Positions 1-10,617 of a stretch of 64,000 bases of DNA are shown one piece after another. Both the position numbers and the translations under genes were made by a program. Position 1 is the stretch's first letter; every line of letters begins with the position of its first letter. This DNA comes from Punctularia strigosozonata HHB-11173 SS5 (Eukaryota; Basidiomycota; Agaricomycetes; Corticiales; Punctulariaceae): the NCBI RefSeq assembly GCF_000264995.1, contig NW_006767443.1:646330-710329 (forward strand). Direction: 5' to 3'. Under the pieces are notes generated by a model. That model did no database searches. It was not told where the DNA came from and saw nothing but the letters and a program-made list of their open reading frames with translations.

Positions 1-404
1 CGCGCTTTCTCGATGCATCAGGTCAATTGGATCCTTCGGTGCTGGACCCGACTGAGTTCTTCTTTGGCTTTGGTCGGTGAGTACGCTGGATTTTCAGACG
101 CACCTGCGGAGTCCTAATGCACACATCATAGCCGAATCTGCCCCGGGCGTTATCTCGCTCAAGATTCGATGTGGATCATGATGTCCTCGATCCTGGCAGT
201 GTTCAAGATATCCAGGCGGAAGGAAGACATTGGGGTGAACCTGGAGCGGTACACTACCGGTATCATCATGTAAGCTCATAATACTACGCCGGTGAAGGCC
301 CCCACTCAACTTTTCTCAGATCTCCGGAGCCTTTCGAGTGTATCATTGAACCGCGGTCACCCCAAGCGGAGCAGCTAATACTGGCACAGGTGGAAGCATT
401 GTAA
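1..404 (+). CDS. Cytochrome P450, 3' end only (P450-1)
   Basis: This is the carboxyl end of a haem-thiolate monooxygenase; the rest lies left of the window. Three exons fit: 1-76, 132-269 and 320-404, joined by introns 77-131 and 270-319. They read through the haem-binding loop FGFGR-RICPGR, where the cysteine is the iron ligand, and continue AQDSMWIMMSSILAVFKIS to the stop TAA at 402-404. The first intron splits the FGFGR/RICPG motif, exactly as in the two other P450s of this window. The short last exon ends in the family-typical SPEPFECIIEPRS tail. Sequence and intron positions place it with the fungal O-methylsterigmatocystin-oxidoreductase-like (CYP64-like) microsomal P450s; substrate unknown. 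It is convergent with the SDR at 985-2,031, the same arrangement as the SDR/P450 pair at 13.2-16.9 kb. The visible part is intact. Confidence 0.93.
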
Positions 405-984
405 CGGTACATATGAGAGGGACAAGCTTCAATCCAGGAGACACATTCTGTAGCTGGTTGGTTCCAACTCGTGACCATACATTGCCCACCGAATTGATGC
501 GCCCATACGACAAAGGGGCACTAATGTCATGCCATGTTTGGTATTGTGTCGAGCGCACCACACGCTAACCCATGGCCAGATAGTATCTCCCGACATTCTG
601 CAATATCACTCTATCGTCATCCAATGCGAATTCTCTTGTGTTTTCGTCGATGAAATATGCTGACGCGCGTTGCGCGACGCTCAGATGCTCACAGATGGGC
701 CATCGCTACACCTTACGCTCCTGCTCGCATCGAAGTGCCTTTTCAGCACCCTGGCCTGACCTCACACGACCAATCGATGACTCCCATGGCTCTGCAGATG
801 CCTCACGCGAATATACCGAAGGCCTACACGAATATATTCTGACCGGAGACACGCTAACAATCTATGATCATACATTAGTCACCAAATCAGCGAGTGAATA
901 TATATGAGGGGGGTGGGGTGTATTAGTACTGTGACAGTGTTAACACTAGCTATCTCCAAGTCATACCATGGGTTACTCCATGAT
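405..984. other. Convergent intergenic spacer
   Basis: This spacer lies between the stop codons of P450-1 and SDR-1. No open frame in it shows a recognisable motif, and it presumably holds both 3' untranslated regions. The equivalent spacer of the mirrored pair (14,285-14,584) is about half as long. Confidence 0.6.
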
Positions 985-2031
985 CTACCACTCCAGACGG
1001 TTTCCGTCGTGATTCATGAACTGGCCCCCGGCACTCTCGCGTGTGGCCCCGTCTATCAAAGTAACAATCTGGCCTGCGACCACCTCCGGTGGGACGAACT
1101 CGGCCTGCGCGAGCACGTCGTCCTTGGCGCATGCAGCGACAGCTGAGGTATATAATCAGCGCTCCTGGTTGGCGATCACAACGTAACACAAAACACGCAC
1201 TCATGCCGGTATCCACCGCACCGGGGTTCAGCGGGAACACGACTAGCGTGCAATGCGTCAACACGTGAACGGCAGCAGTGCTACAGTGAGCAAGAACGCA
1301 CCGAGACCGTCGCTCTCGTGCTCATAGTGCAACTTGCGCGCCATCCAGTTCAGGGCGGCCTTGCTGGCGCTGTACGCAAAGAGTTTCAGTCCAAGCGGTG
1401 GGGCGAGCGTTATACTGCCTCCATATGAGGAGACGGGGATGAATTTGGGCGACTTGGTGTTCGCGACGAGAAGCGGATAGGTCGCCTGGAAAAGCACTAA
1501 CGTGCCGATCAGATTGACCTATGGACCAAATTTAGCGGTGAGGACGGAGAACCAGTGTCGGCGATCCGTACGAACCTCCATGTGCTCCCTGACAGCTTCC
1601 GGAGACTCGTCCAACACCCTATTGACCGACGATAAGACACCTGTTGGCGTACTTCAGGCCATCAACTCGCAACAACATCGGAACGGCACCTACCAGCGTT
1701 GGCAACCACTACGTCCAACCTACCCGCCAGCCGCTTGATCTCCTCCACCGCTGCGTCGTTACCCTGCCGATCTCCAGAGACCAGCTTCACGACGTGCAGC
1801 TTCCCGGGATATTTGTCCGCCAGGGCGTGCAGATCCTTGGCAGCGGACGGGTTGCGCGCGCCGGCAAAGACGACGGTGTCCGGTTTCGCTGCGATTTCTG
1901 TCACGATTCCTAAACCTAGGTGAGCAGTATCTGTGTTAGGAAGGGGATCAAATGGACGCGGGACGGCTTCACGCACCGATTCCGCGATTCGCGCCCGAGA
2001 CGAGCCAAACAGTTGGATGGTTACTAACCAT
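985..2031 (-). CDS. Short-chain dehydrogenase/reductase, copy 1 (SDR-1)
   Basis: This is an NAD(P)-dependent oxidoreductase of the classical SDR fold. Six exons on the minus strand (1977-2031, 1694-1915, 1576-1640, 1302-1518, 1201-1242, 985-1142) give 252 residues with no internal stop. The amino end carries the Rossmann motif VSGANRGIG, split by intron 1. VVVANAG follows at about residues 87-93, and the catalytic YSASKAALNWMARKL (Tyr-x3-Lys) lies in exon 4. After the active site comes FPLNPGAVDTGM. The start ATG at 2029-2031 opens MVSNHPTVWLVSGANRG, matching copy 2, and a TATA-like site lies about 60 bases upstream. The protein resembles fungal norsolorinic-acid-ketoreductase-like SDRs, but the substrate is not inferable. 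A middle tract is nearly identical to SDR-2, introns included, while both ends have diverged. Confidence 0.93.
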
Positions 2032-2088
2032 GGCCGCAGATGCTGGTCAGCGATAGGGAGTTATCCAGTGGTGATCCGACTAGGGTTC

Positions 2089-2120
2089 TTATATTCGTGC
2101 CGAGGCTGATGTGGGGCTCC
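2089..2120 (-). promoter_or_regulatory. SDR-1 promoter: conserved box plus TATA-like site
   Basis: On the minus strand the box GGAGCCCCACAT (2,109-2,120) is followed about ten bases later by ACGAATATAA (2,089-2,098), roughly 60 bases before the SDR-1 start. The same two words in the same order lie upstream of SDR-2 (13,123-13,160), although the surrounding DNA has diverged. That makes them likely functional sites. The TATA role is inferred; the box is not a motif I can assign to a known factor. Confidence 0.55.
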
Positions 2121-4658
2121 GAAGATCCTGGGAGGACTTGATCCGCGGCATCCTTGATCGTCCGAGGCGTCTGTGCTACGCATGATACGGGTCCCGTCCG
2201 TCCATTATGAATGCCTCCCTCGCGTTGGCAAATCCTACCATCATGCACGACATATCAGACTTGTTAGTAGCTATCAAAGATGTAGATTGTACGCCGACGC
2301 ACCAGTCGGACTGCATCTCGAGCTGCGACGTGTATACAGCAGTGTGAGTTACAGTTCTGCGTTGGCCTCAATCCTGACTTCTTCGGGGATATGATGTCAG
2401 AAGGTCGCGCATTGCCAGGCCGCGCACTTGCGTGGCTCGTCGGCTCCAGCAACCCGAGACGTAGGTCGGGAACCAGTGGACAAACTTGTAGTTAACGTTC
2501 AACCGGGCGAATATCGTGTACAGCCACCACAACTTGCTCGATCGTCTTGTAAACGTGAGTAAGGGGGCGCCAAGCGCCGCGTCCGACTCCCCCATGAAAA
2601 GGATCCCGGGCAGGAGACAACGCCGGTCCACAGTGGAAAGGCACTGGCTGATGTACTCAAAACCGACAGGCTCCTGCGCTGTGTGCACACCACATCTTCT
2701 TTTGACCACCCACAACTTCGGTAACTACTAACTACTACCGTATTGTACATTTTTCTTCGGATTAGATCTGGGCAGAATTGAGCATCTCACATACTCCCAA
2801 GGCACATCGTGCGCTGGTGCATCACCTTCCGCTCTTGAGGATGGTCTCTTAATTGTGATGCACCACAGATGATCCCATATCACTGATGAAAACTGTACTA
2901 GAGATATGAAGAAATGTATTAGTGCTCTCTAGAGATTATCTGATCGGGACTGGAAGCGAGTCAGGCACATCTTGTGGTGAAACATGGTCTCTGCAAAAGT
3001 GAACAATTTCTTCAAAATCAGCGACTCCTTTGATTCACTGGAAAACTCGGATCTAGGATATTAAAGCATGAATCTACCACCAAGTATTATATCAAGGCTT
3101 TCAGGTTTGTCCTTCATACGGGATTAATGTTTGTATCAAGGAGTGCGGCGGCACCAAGCAGTGCCTGTACACTGTACCCCAATAGGCAAGTGTCATGGTG
3201 CTTCGACGTATAGCCACTGGCGAAACCTTGAGAGACTATGATTACGTAAATAGTCATGTTTCTCCCACGATCAGTGGCAAAGGACCATGGGAAACTGCCG
3301 CGGCTAAGGCCGTTTCATCCCTGAACTGATCTCCATATTTATGTAAGCAGTCCCACACCTACAGCTGTCACGCTCCCACGCCAGAGTCAAAATCACGCTC
3401 TATCACGCCTTCATCACGCTTTGGCTGAGGGTCACGGATTTGTCACTGTGACCGAAGTGGTCGGAAAAAGAACCAACTCCTTCCCTTCGGGGGAGTCGGA
3501 ATTGTTTTACACTCAATCAGGCCTAGTCATGTAAGCACCCACTGATGCCAGGTCTTCTCAACCCACTTAGCTTGCATACCTAGGCTATGACTGAGCAATC
3601 GCATCTACCTCCGGATGGAACTCATAGACACTGCACGTTGCTGGCGGCTTACAATGTCTATGCGCATGAATCCATGAAGATTGGTCGGGCACTCGACATT
3701 GTCGACCGTCCCAATTCCGATCCCATAACCATTTTGAGACCCCTTGCTACGATTTAACTGGGCATCTTGTAACCTGGATGACCTCTCCGTGGCTTCTTCT
3801 GACTCAGGGAGCTGCGATACCGACTCCATGACTTAGTGACCAACCCCACTCCCTTGAGCTTGGAACCTGAAGGTTGAACTTGCTCTACTTCTTCCCTCGT
3901 GCGCTATAACGACCTGGGCCTGCAATGACAATCATGCCCTGTCTTGTCTATCCTTAGGTGGTCCGCGCGGCTCAACTCGACGTCGCGGACTGCGAACGGA
4001 CTGATTGAACCCACCCCGAACGACTTCGCTAGTACACAGTCTTTGGATGATCGGAGTCTCGCCGTCTATAACGAAAGAGTGGTGTCGGCGAGATACGACC
4101 CTGAACTTCACGCCAGCCAATGAAGATCCGAAGCCAACCCATCGGCACTCCTTTACACACGCACAAACCTTCGTCCGAAATAGAACTGTACCCCGAAATG
4201 TCATCTACGCTGCGGCGCACTTGACCGCCGCCATGTTCTGCACCCGCTGGCCCTCTTTTCCTTCCAAGCTTGGGTCAACGTACTGTGGAATGCTAAATCC
4301 GTCTCAAAGTCGAGAAACTGGCATTCGAATATTGGTCCTTCATCCAGACGAAAGACCGTGGGCACTCGTGTCAGGGCTATGGGAGACGAAGGCTTAGACT
4401 TTATGAGACCGCGAAATCATGATCACGGAGCTTTCAGTACCCCGAACATTGAGCCCAATCACATTCATCGGGGTGCCTCTCCTCTCATGCTATCTCGATC
4501 ATTTGCTTCCGTTGACGGACAGAAGCAAGGCTGCCACACACATGACGGCTCAGCGAATAGCACTGCTTCAGAGCCAATACAAATCCCGCGGCATCTAAGA
4601 CTTTGATAAGAGGCATCCATCCAGAGCGAACTGTTGGCTAACCGCTTGAGCTTCAACG
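2121..4658. other. Long intergenic region, no recognised gene
   Basis: No frame here shows a recognisable protein. The longest candidates are a 115-residue minus frame (2,368-2,715) and a 130-residue plus frame (4,005-4,397), neither with motifs or convincing splice continuity. From about 2,760 to 3,200 the DNA is AT-richer and poor in CpG compared with both sides, as expected for an old methylated repeat. Around 3,360-3,460 there are several spaced CACGC words whose meaning is unclear. The promoter of the P450 at 4,659 must lie in the right part. Confidence 0.5.
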
Positions 4659-7028
4659 ATGATTACTGCTCTGGATACCGCTGCCGGGGCGTTGGCCCTC
4701 TTTCTCGGTTACGGGATCTACAAACGGAGGAAACAGTCCTGCCCTTTCCCCCCAGGCCCGAAAGGACTTCCGATCCTTGGAAACTCCCTGCAGATCCCCG
4801 CGAAATATCCTTGGAAGAAATATATGGAGTGGAGCAAACAGTTTGGTCAGTCCTGTCGAATCGTGATATCACATCTGTTGATGGGTTAACACAGATAGTG
4901 ATATCATCCACCTTACCGCACCCGGAAACCACATCGTCGTCCTTAACTCTTTGGAGGCAGCTATCGACCTGTTCGGTGCGCCCGTTATTCTGCACGCGCG
5001 ATGCTGGCACCCATTGGCCATGTTTTTGCGTTCTTCGCAGGGAAGAAATCGACGGTGTACTCCGATAGGCCATATCTTCCTATGGTCTGCGATCTGTAGG
5101 TGCTAGCTAAAACGAACCGCACTGGGAGGCCACTGACCTCGCACAACAGGGTCGGGCTTTCTCGATGGAATCTGGGTTTGATGCCGTACGGAAGCGATTG
5201 GAGAAACGCGCGGAAAATGTTCAATCAGTATCTCGGCCTGCAAGAGTCTAGACTACAACGCCCGAAGATGGTCGAGTATACACACAAGCTGTTACGCAGG
5301 TTGCTATCGGAACCAGATCGATTTCTTGAACATGTTCGCACGTAAGCTTTCGAGCACGGAATTTACTTCATCCGTTTGATCGCCTTCCAGAGGTCCGGGA
5401 GAGTTCATCCTAGACGTGGCGTATGGAATCAAGGTCGCGGAACCGAAGAACGATTCGTGGCTTGAGCTCGCAGAAGCGGCCAACGAGGCAGCCCGAACCG
5501 CATCCGCTCCGGGCCATTTCCTGGTGGACCTCCTTCCCTTTTGTGAGTCGCCAGGCTCCACGGTCTTCTCTCTCGGGTGAGACTGAGCATATCTGCAGTA
5601 AAATGGGTTCCTGTCTGGTTTCCAGGCGCCGGGTTCCAGCGCATCGCCAGGGAGCTGAGGCAGCTTAACGAAGACATGTACTCTCTTCCCTTTGAGGTGG
5701 GCTTTGACTTTTCACGTGGTGCTACATACTGAACACGGACGCGCAGGATGTGAAACGCAGAATCGTACGTGTTCGACTCTCTGATAGTTACTATCACAGA
5801 ACTACCCTCATCGTCGCGCCAAGACACTTGAAGGGTCCGCACCGGAGTCCATAACGCAAGCCATGCTTGCCGGCCTCGATGTGACAAACATCCCCGATTA
5901 TGAAGATTACTTGATGAAGGTACAATTTCTCGACATCTCATGCCATGGTGCTCGGCTCAACATGGGCAGTGTGTGACGGGAGTGATGTACTCAGGTACGC
6001 AATATCTGTGTTCATAAGTGTATAGCCAAAAGTTCATCGATCACTGCAGCTGCATCCGATACCGTAAGCTATTAGAAGTCCCAAGCTTAACGAAAGCTAA
6101 TTGCCGTCTACTGACACGCACTGATAGACAGTCTCCTGTCAGTGAACGCAGTTCTGTGACGGTCCATCTCGACGGCTGAAAGCTACATTCCGAACAGCGA
6201 TGAAAACATTTTTCCTTGCGATGACCTTGTTCCCCGAAGCTTAGGAACGCGCACAGGAAGAAATCGATTCTGTCGTACACGGGGAACGAGTGCCGGGAAT
6301 AGAGGATATGCTATCACTGCCATACACTACGGCGTTGGTGAAAGAGGTGATGCGGTGGTATCCGCCTACACCACAGTAAATCGTCGACTCAGCCAATCAT
6401 CGCACCCTTTCATACTCACGAATCATATCTATGGCCTAGGGCGGTCGTTAGGCGCAACACGGAGGACGATATCCATCGTGGCTACATTATCCCGAAAGGA
6501 AGCATCATAATCCCTAACGTTTGGTAAATTGTCTAGTATCTTGCCCAATGCTTTCACTCAATCGTGCAGGGCGATGTCTCGAGACTGCAAGGCGTACCCC
6601 GGTGATCCTGGTGTCTTCAGGCCTTCGCGCTTCCTCGATGCATCTGGTCAAATGGATTCTTCAGTCCTCGACCCAGCAGAATTCATCTTCGGTTTCGGAA
6701 GGTAAACGCAGCGTTTTCCATCCTACCAACATACCGACGTTCACCGCGTTGCTCCAAGGCGAATCTGCCCCGGGCGATACTTGGCTTATGATTCTATGTG
6801 GACCATGATGGCGTCGATACTAGCCACGTTCAAGATATCGAAATGCAAGGGAGAAGAACCCCTGGAGCTGTACACAACCGGTCACATCATGTAAGTGCAC
6901 GGCCAAGCATCAGCAGACTCGAAGTCTGATTTCCATCGAGATCGCCGGAGCCTTTCAAATGCCTGATTCAGCCCCGATCGCGTCAACATGAACAATTGAT
7001 CCTGTCGCAGTCCGCCTCGTTCAAATAG
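4659..7028 (+). pseudogene. Cytochrome P450 with one in-frame stop (P450-2)
   Basis: Sixteen exons summing to 514 codons rebuild a complete microsomal P450. They encode an amino-terminal membrane anchor (MITALDTAAGALALFLGYG), a proline hinge PFPPGPKGLPILGN, an I-helix AASDTT around residue 305, a KEVMRW helix (the ExxR position reads E-V-M-R), the PERF-equivalent FRPSRFLD, and the haem loop FGFGRRICPGR with the cysteine near residue 443. Splice signals are good throughout. One codon breaks it: TAG at 6,242-6,244 (codon 325), where the intact paralogue at 14,585-16,938 has glutamine. A C-to-T change of CAG would explain it. No alternative splice that removes the stop is visible. The gene is therefore probably a young pseudogene, or a null allele of an otherwise active gene. 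Exons 10 and 11 are only 14 and 10 bases long and are conserved in the paralogue. Confidence 0.85.
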
Positions 7029-7355
7029 CTGAGCAAGCGCGATGACACATGCGCGCTCGATTGAAACTGGACTAGGGTGATGCCATACCGTCGGTCTCGA
7101 AGAATGTATGATGTAGTCATGCGCGATGCTGTTTGATGCCCTCTTGCTACCAAGGCTCACTTTGCCGGCCTGCAAGTGGAATCCCAGCCCGTGTCGCGTT
7201 GTGGCATTCCAACGCCGAAAGCGATATCACGCTGCTCTAGTCTTCGCCTGGCGCGCATTGGATACACGACCGATGAGGAGCCAAAGATGGCTGCGAATGG
7301 ATGCTTATATCATAACAAATGATAGTCATACAGCATGGCGTAAGATAGCGATACT
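7029..7355. other. Convergent spacer between P450-2 and eL30 gene
   Basis: This is the 3' side of both neighbours, with no supported gene. It presumably contains both 3' untranslated regions and polyadenylation signals. Confidence 0.6.
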
Positions 7356-7960
7356 TCATGCCTGAGCCTCAGTGACGCTGAGCAAGTCAGAGTCACCCTG
7401 GTCGCTGATGGTCATGACGCTGTAGTCGAAGTATGTCAGCAAGGGTCATCGAATGCCGAGTAGATCACGACATACCCAACGCGGAAGAGCTTGCCGGCAG
7501 CAGTGCCGAGCGCGACGTTGGTGCCCGCGAAGTGGTGCACGGTCGTTTTGGAGAGCATGGCGTAGTACTCAAGCTCGGACTTGCGCAGGGGCGGGCAGTT
7601 GCCAGCGATGAGGACAAGCTTGGCTAGTGGTTCGAACGACCGAAACCGAGTCCGATCCATAGACAGCAGCCGAGCAAGTTATAGGATCAAGTCAAGCAGC
7701 AGCAAGCGACAAAGATCCACAGAAGGAGCGGTCATGAAATTAAGCACAAAGGATACGTCAGCTCAGAGGACCTTCTCGGCATCACGCTCCAGTCCCCGGG
7801 AGGATAAGCCAGGGAAACGGTGCTCACCCTTGCCGTTGCGCATCTGCTTGAGCGCCGACTTGTACCCGAGGGTGTACTTGCCGGACTTGACGACGAGCGC
7901 GAGACGCGCAGCGATGGACTCGGTCGACTTGGCGGCCTTGGACTTCTTGGTGGGGGCCAT
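7356..7960 (-). CDS. RPL30: 60S ribosomal protein eL30
   Basis: This is a structural component of the large cytosolic ribosomal subunit. Three exons (7828-7960, 7476-7623, 7356-7419) encode 114 residues, the family's usual length. The protein starts [20 protein letters not shown]. It continues [19 protein letters not shown] (residues about 26-44), [21 protein letters not shown], and [32 protein letters not shown], all hallmarks of the L30e fold that binds kink-turn RNA. The first intron (7624-7827, 204 bases) is much longer than the window's average, as is common in ribosomal protein genes. The gene is divergent from the Thp3-like gene, with 402 bases between starts. A longer upstream ATG in frame is less likely because the family start is at 7,960. 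Confidence 0.97.
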
Positions 7961-8362
7961 CGCGGTCGTCGGGTGGATGTCTTGAGGGAATGGGCGGAGG
8001 GAGTTGGTCGTTCGGAGAGATTCCGCGTGGAATGGGCTGTATAGTAGGTTCTCACGATCAGATTGGACGCTTACCGGACCTCCAGTGCCCGGGGGTCCAG
8101 TATGCGCTTTGACTCCGGAGCCTGCCTTCGGAGTCCCACGATTGATCGGCACGCGCAACTGGGCCATCCACGTTCTGCTGACGCTTGATTCGCTCGACCG
8201 CCTCTTGCGCTGTGCGGTGACCACTACTGGACCGCAATCTCATCTCTTAGACTGAACAGTTCTTTTGCGTTGCTTTCTTTCACATCTGAGCCACTGCTTG
8301 ATTCATAACCTACGTACTACCCTTCTTCGTACTCGAACGACGCCTGACACACCAACCTCGCG
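7961..8362. promoter_or_regulatory. Divergent promoter region, eL30 / Thp3-like
   Basis: These 402 bases separate the start codons of two divergently transcribed housekeeping genes and must contain both promoters. No clear TATA box was found on either side. It is assigned by position only. Confidence 0.5.
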
Positions 8363-10172
8363 ATGTCCTCGGATACTTGGCCGCCTCAGTTGAAGTATGT
8401 GGATCATCCGACAGGATGAATAGTGACCCGAATTGTGATATACCACCCGCAGAGAATGGGTCGCGAAATGCTTGGGCCAGATGACGGACGGCAACAGGGC
8501 TGAAGCTCAGGCTGAACTAAGACAGGTAATCGCTGACGCTTTCACCGCCAAGACCCTCTGGACGACGGACTGGGCAGGCGTACAACTGAAGAGGTGGCTC
8601 CTGTGTTTCTTTTTTTTGTTCCCGTGACTACGCTAATCGTCTTAATCCAGCTTGCAACCGAAATCGCCGCCCGGACTCAACGGGTTGAAGCGCAAATCGT
8701 GAGTCGTTCAGTGTGGCTGCCTTCCACGCTTCTCGTACCAACTCACCTGAAAGGTTGTTTCTCCCTAGTGCGGAAATACCACTACAGACCAAGAAAGCCA
8801 AGAAGGCACAGAAGAATCTGCCGGTAGTACCAGATTTCAACGATCAAGCCGCGCTCAGTCGCCGAGCCCAGCGGTTCCGACGTGAGCACGAACTCGAACG
8901 GAAGAAGAATCATCACGGTCATCTTTTTCATAACGCCGATGCCTCTCGCTCATTTTCTCCATCTTCCTTTGCTGCGGATGATCCTGAGGCCTCTTCGAAT
9001 ACCATGGACTGGGATCGCTTTGCGATCGTTGGAACATCGAAGGAAATATTTAAGGATTATTTACGTCTAACATCAGTACGTCTTCCGTTCCCACCGATGC
9101 CGACATGCTCATCGTGCTCTCCAGGAACCGAAACCAGAGCAGATCCGTCCTTTCCCCGTCCTACAACAGACCCTGGCGGCTCTCAAACAGCGATGGAAAG
9201 AACAAGCATCCGGTCAAACGAGCTATAATTGGATATGTAGCCAGTTCAAGAGCTTACGGCAAGATTTGACTGTAGGGTGTCCTTTTGCGTACGCTTAGGG
9301 TGGTTCCTCGCTGACGCATGCTCTCAAATCTAGGTTCAACGCATCAAGAATGACTTCACCGTACAAGTTTATGAAATACACGCGCGAATGGCTTTAGAAA
9401 TCGTGCGTTCGCGATGTTGTACTGATACGCTGCTCATGCCCTCCTTTTTCTTTTCCTGTGCATATGCGTACTTCTGCATGTTCCCGTCGGCGATCCATGA
9501 GAACAGGGTGACATGGTTGAATACAACGCTTGTCAGGCGATGCTCCGCGGGCTCTACGAGCTCGGCATCCCTGGCAAAGTGGAGGAGTTCACCGCGTACC
9601 GGATTTTAATGCTGCTCCACGGTCAAAACCGCAGCGGTGTGTTGTACTTGTTCATGATATGACCTCCACTGACTCGGGCAAATGTCCAGAATTAACATTG
9701 TACGTAGGTCAACTAACGCCTCAGCAGAAATCACATCCAGCCGTGAAGCATGCACTGGACGTGCAGCGCGCTCTTGCGACTGGCAACTACCACGCCTTTT
9801 TTGCCCTTTATCTCAATGCTCCGAACATGGGCGGATACATTATGGACCATTTCGTAGAACGCGAACGCGTCAAGGCGTTGATGGTCGTTACTAAAGCGTA
9901 GGTCGCTGCTACTTCGTCCTGGAGATGCGCTGTCCTGACCGTCCGCGTCTGGTAGATATCGGACGGTTCCTTTAACCTTCGTTCACCGGGAGCTGGCGTT
10001 TGACGACCTGCCATCCACGCGTGACTTCCTCTCTGAACTCAAGGCAGCGACATTCACCAACCCGAACGCAGCAGATAAGGATAAGGTCATCGAGTGCAAG
10101 CCGGCCGTTGCACCTCTGCAACAAGCCTTCGAAGAGAAGTACCGCAAGGTTCAGCTCAAAGGCCGAATATGA
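8363..10172 (+). CDS. THP3: SAC3/GANP-domain protein of the Thp3/LENG8 type
   Basis: Nine exons (8363-8394, 8453-8593, 8651-8698, 8769-9075, 9125-9271, 9334-9402, 9507-9636, 9690-9897, 9956-10172) give 432 residues without a stop. The amino part has the LENG8-type motif KEWVAKCLGQMTDGNRAEAQ followed by DAFTAKTLWTTDWAGVQL. A basic, low-complexity linker leads into the SAC3/GANP domain from about residue 170, with EPKPEQIRPFPVLQQTLAAL, DMVEYNACQAMLRGLYELGI, EFTAYRILMLLHGQ and the ending AYRTVPLTFVHRELAFDD. In yeast the family member Thp3 works with Csn12 in transcription elongation and mRNA maturation in the nucleus; that role is inferred by homology. The length fits Thp3 (about 470) rather than the longer animal LENG8. 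Donor sites include some weak ones, but every exon keeps frame. Confidence 0.93.
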
Positions 10173-10617
10173 TCTTCTTTCTCGACCTCAAGCTTTGACC
10201 CTGTCGTAACTCAAGACACCATCCGTTCGTTGTTCTACGCCTCGTTATCGCTTTCGTTTCCTCTCTTGTTATGGGATCCCTGGAGGAGTCGGGATTGTTC
10301 AGCTTCGCTACCTCGCCGCTCTTCCCGCAACATTGACGTCGATCAAGATGGGGGGCCGATGGGACGCGAGGAGCTGCGCAATGTGTCTGCACACGCATCG
10401 GTTAGTGCTACTCTAGGCGCGTCAATGTACATAGCAGTCGTTTCCGCAAGTCTTTCACTGGTAATATATGATTGCTCGCTCTGCTGCATGGAAGCCCAGC
10501 TGGTCGTGTGAATGGCCTTGCATTCACGATAGCTTATCGCATCGGCAGACCTGTGGTACGAAAGCAATCCATTAAGCAGGTTTACTACATATACTTGCGC
10601 GCCAGCGACGCCTTCTA
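10173..10617. other. Convergent spacer, Thp3-like / mL44
   Basis: This is the 3' side of both genes. No supported coding sequence or RNA gene is visible. Confidence 0.6.

Noticed and set aside
2368-2715. 115-codon minus frame with hydrophobic stretch LWWLYTIFARLNVNYKFV
   Set aside because: No homology could be recognised and no spliced extension keeps frame; it may be a gene fragment but is not supported as a gene.
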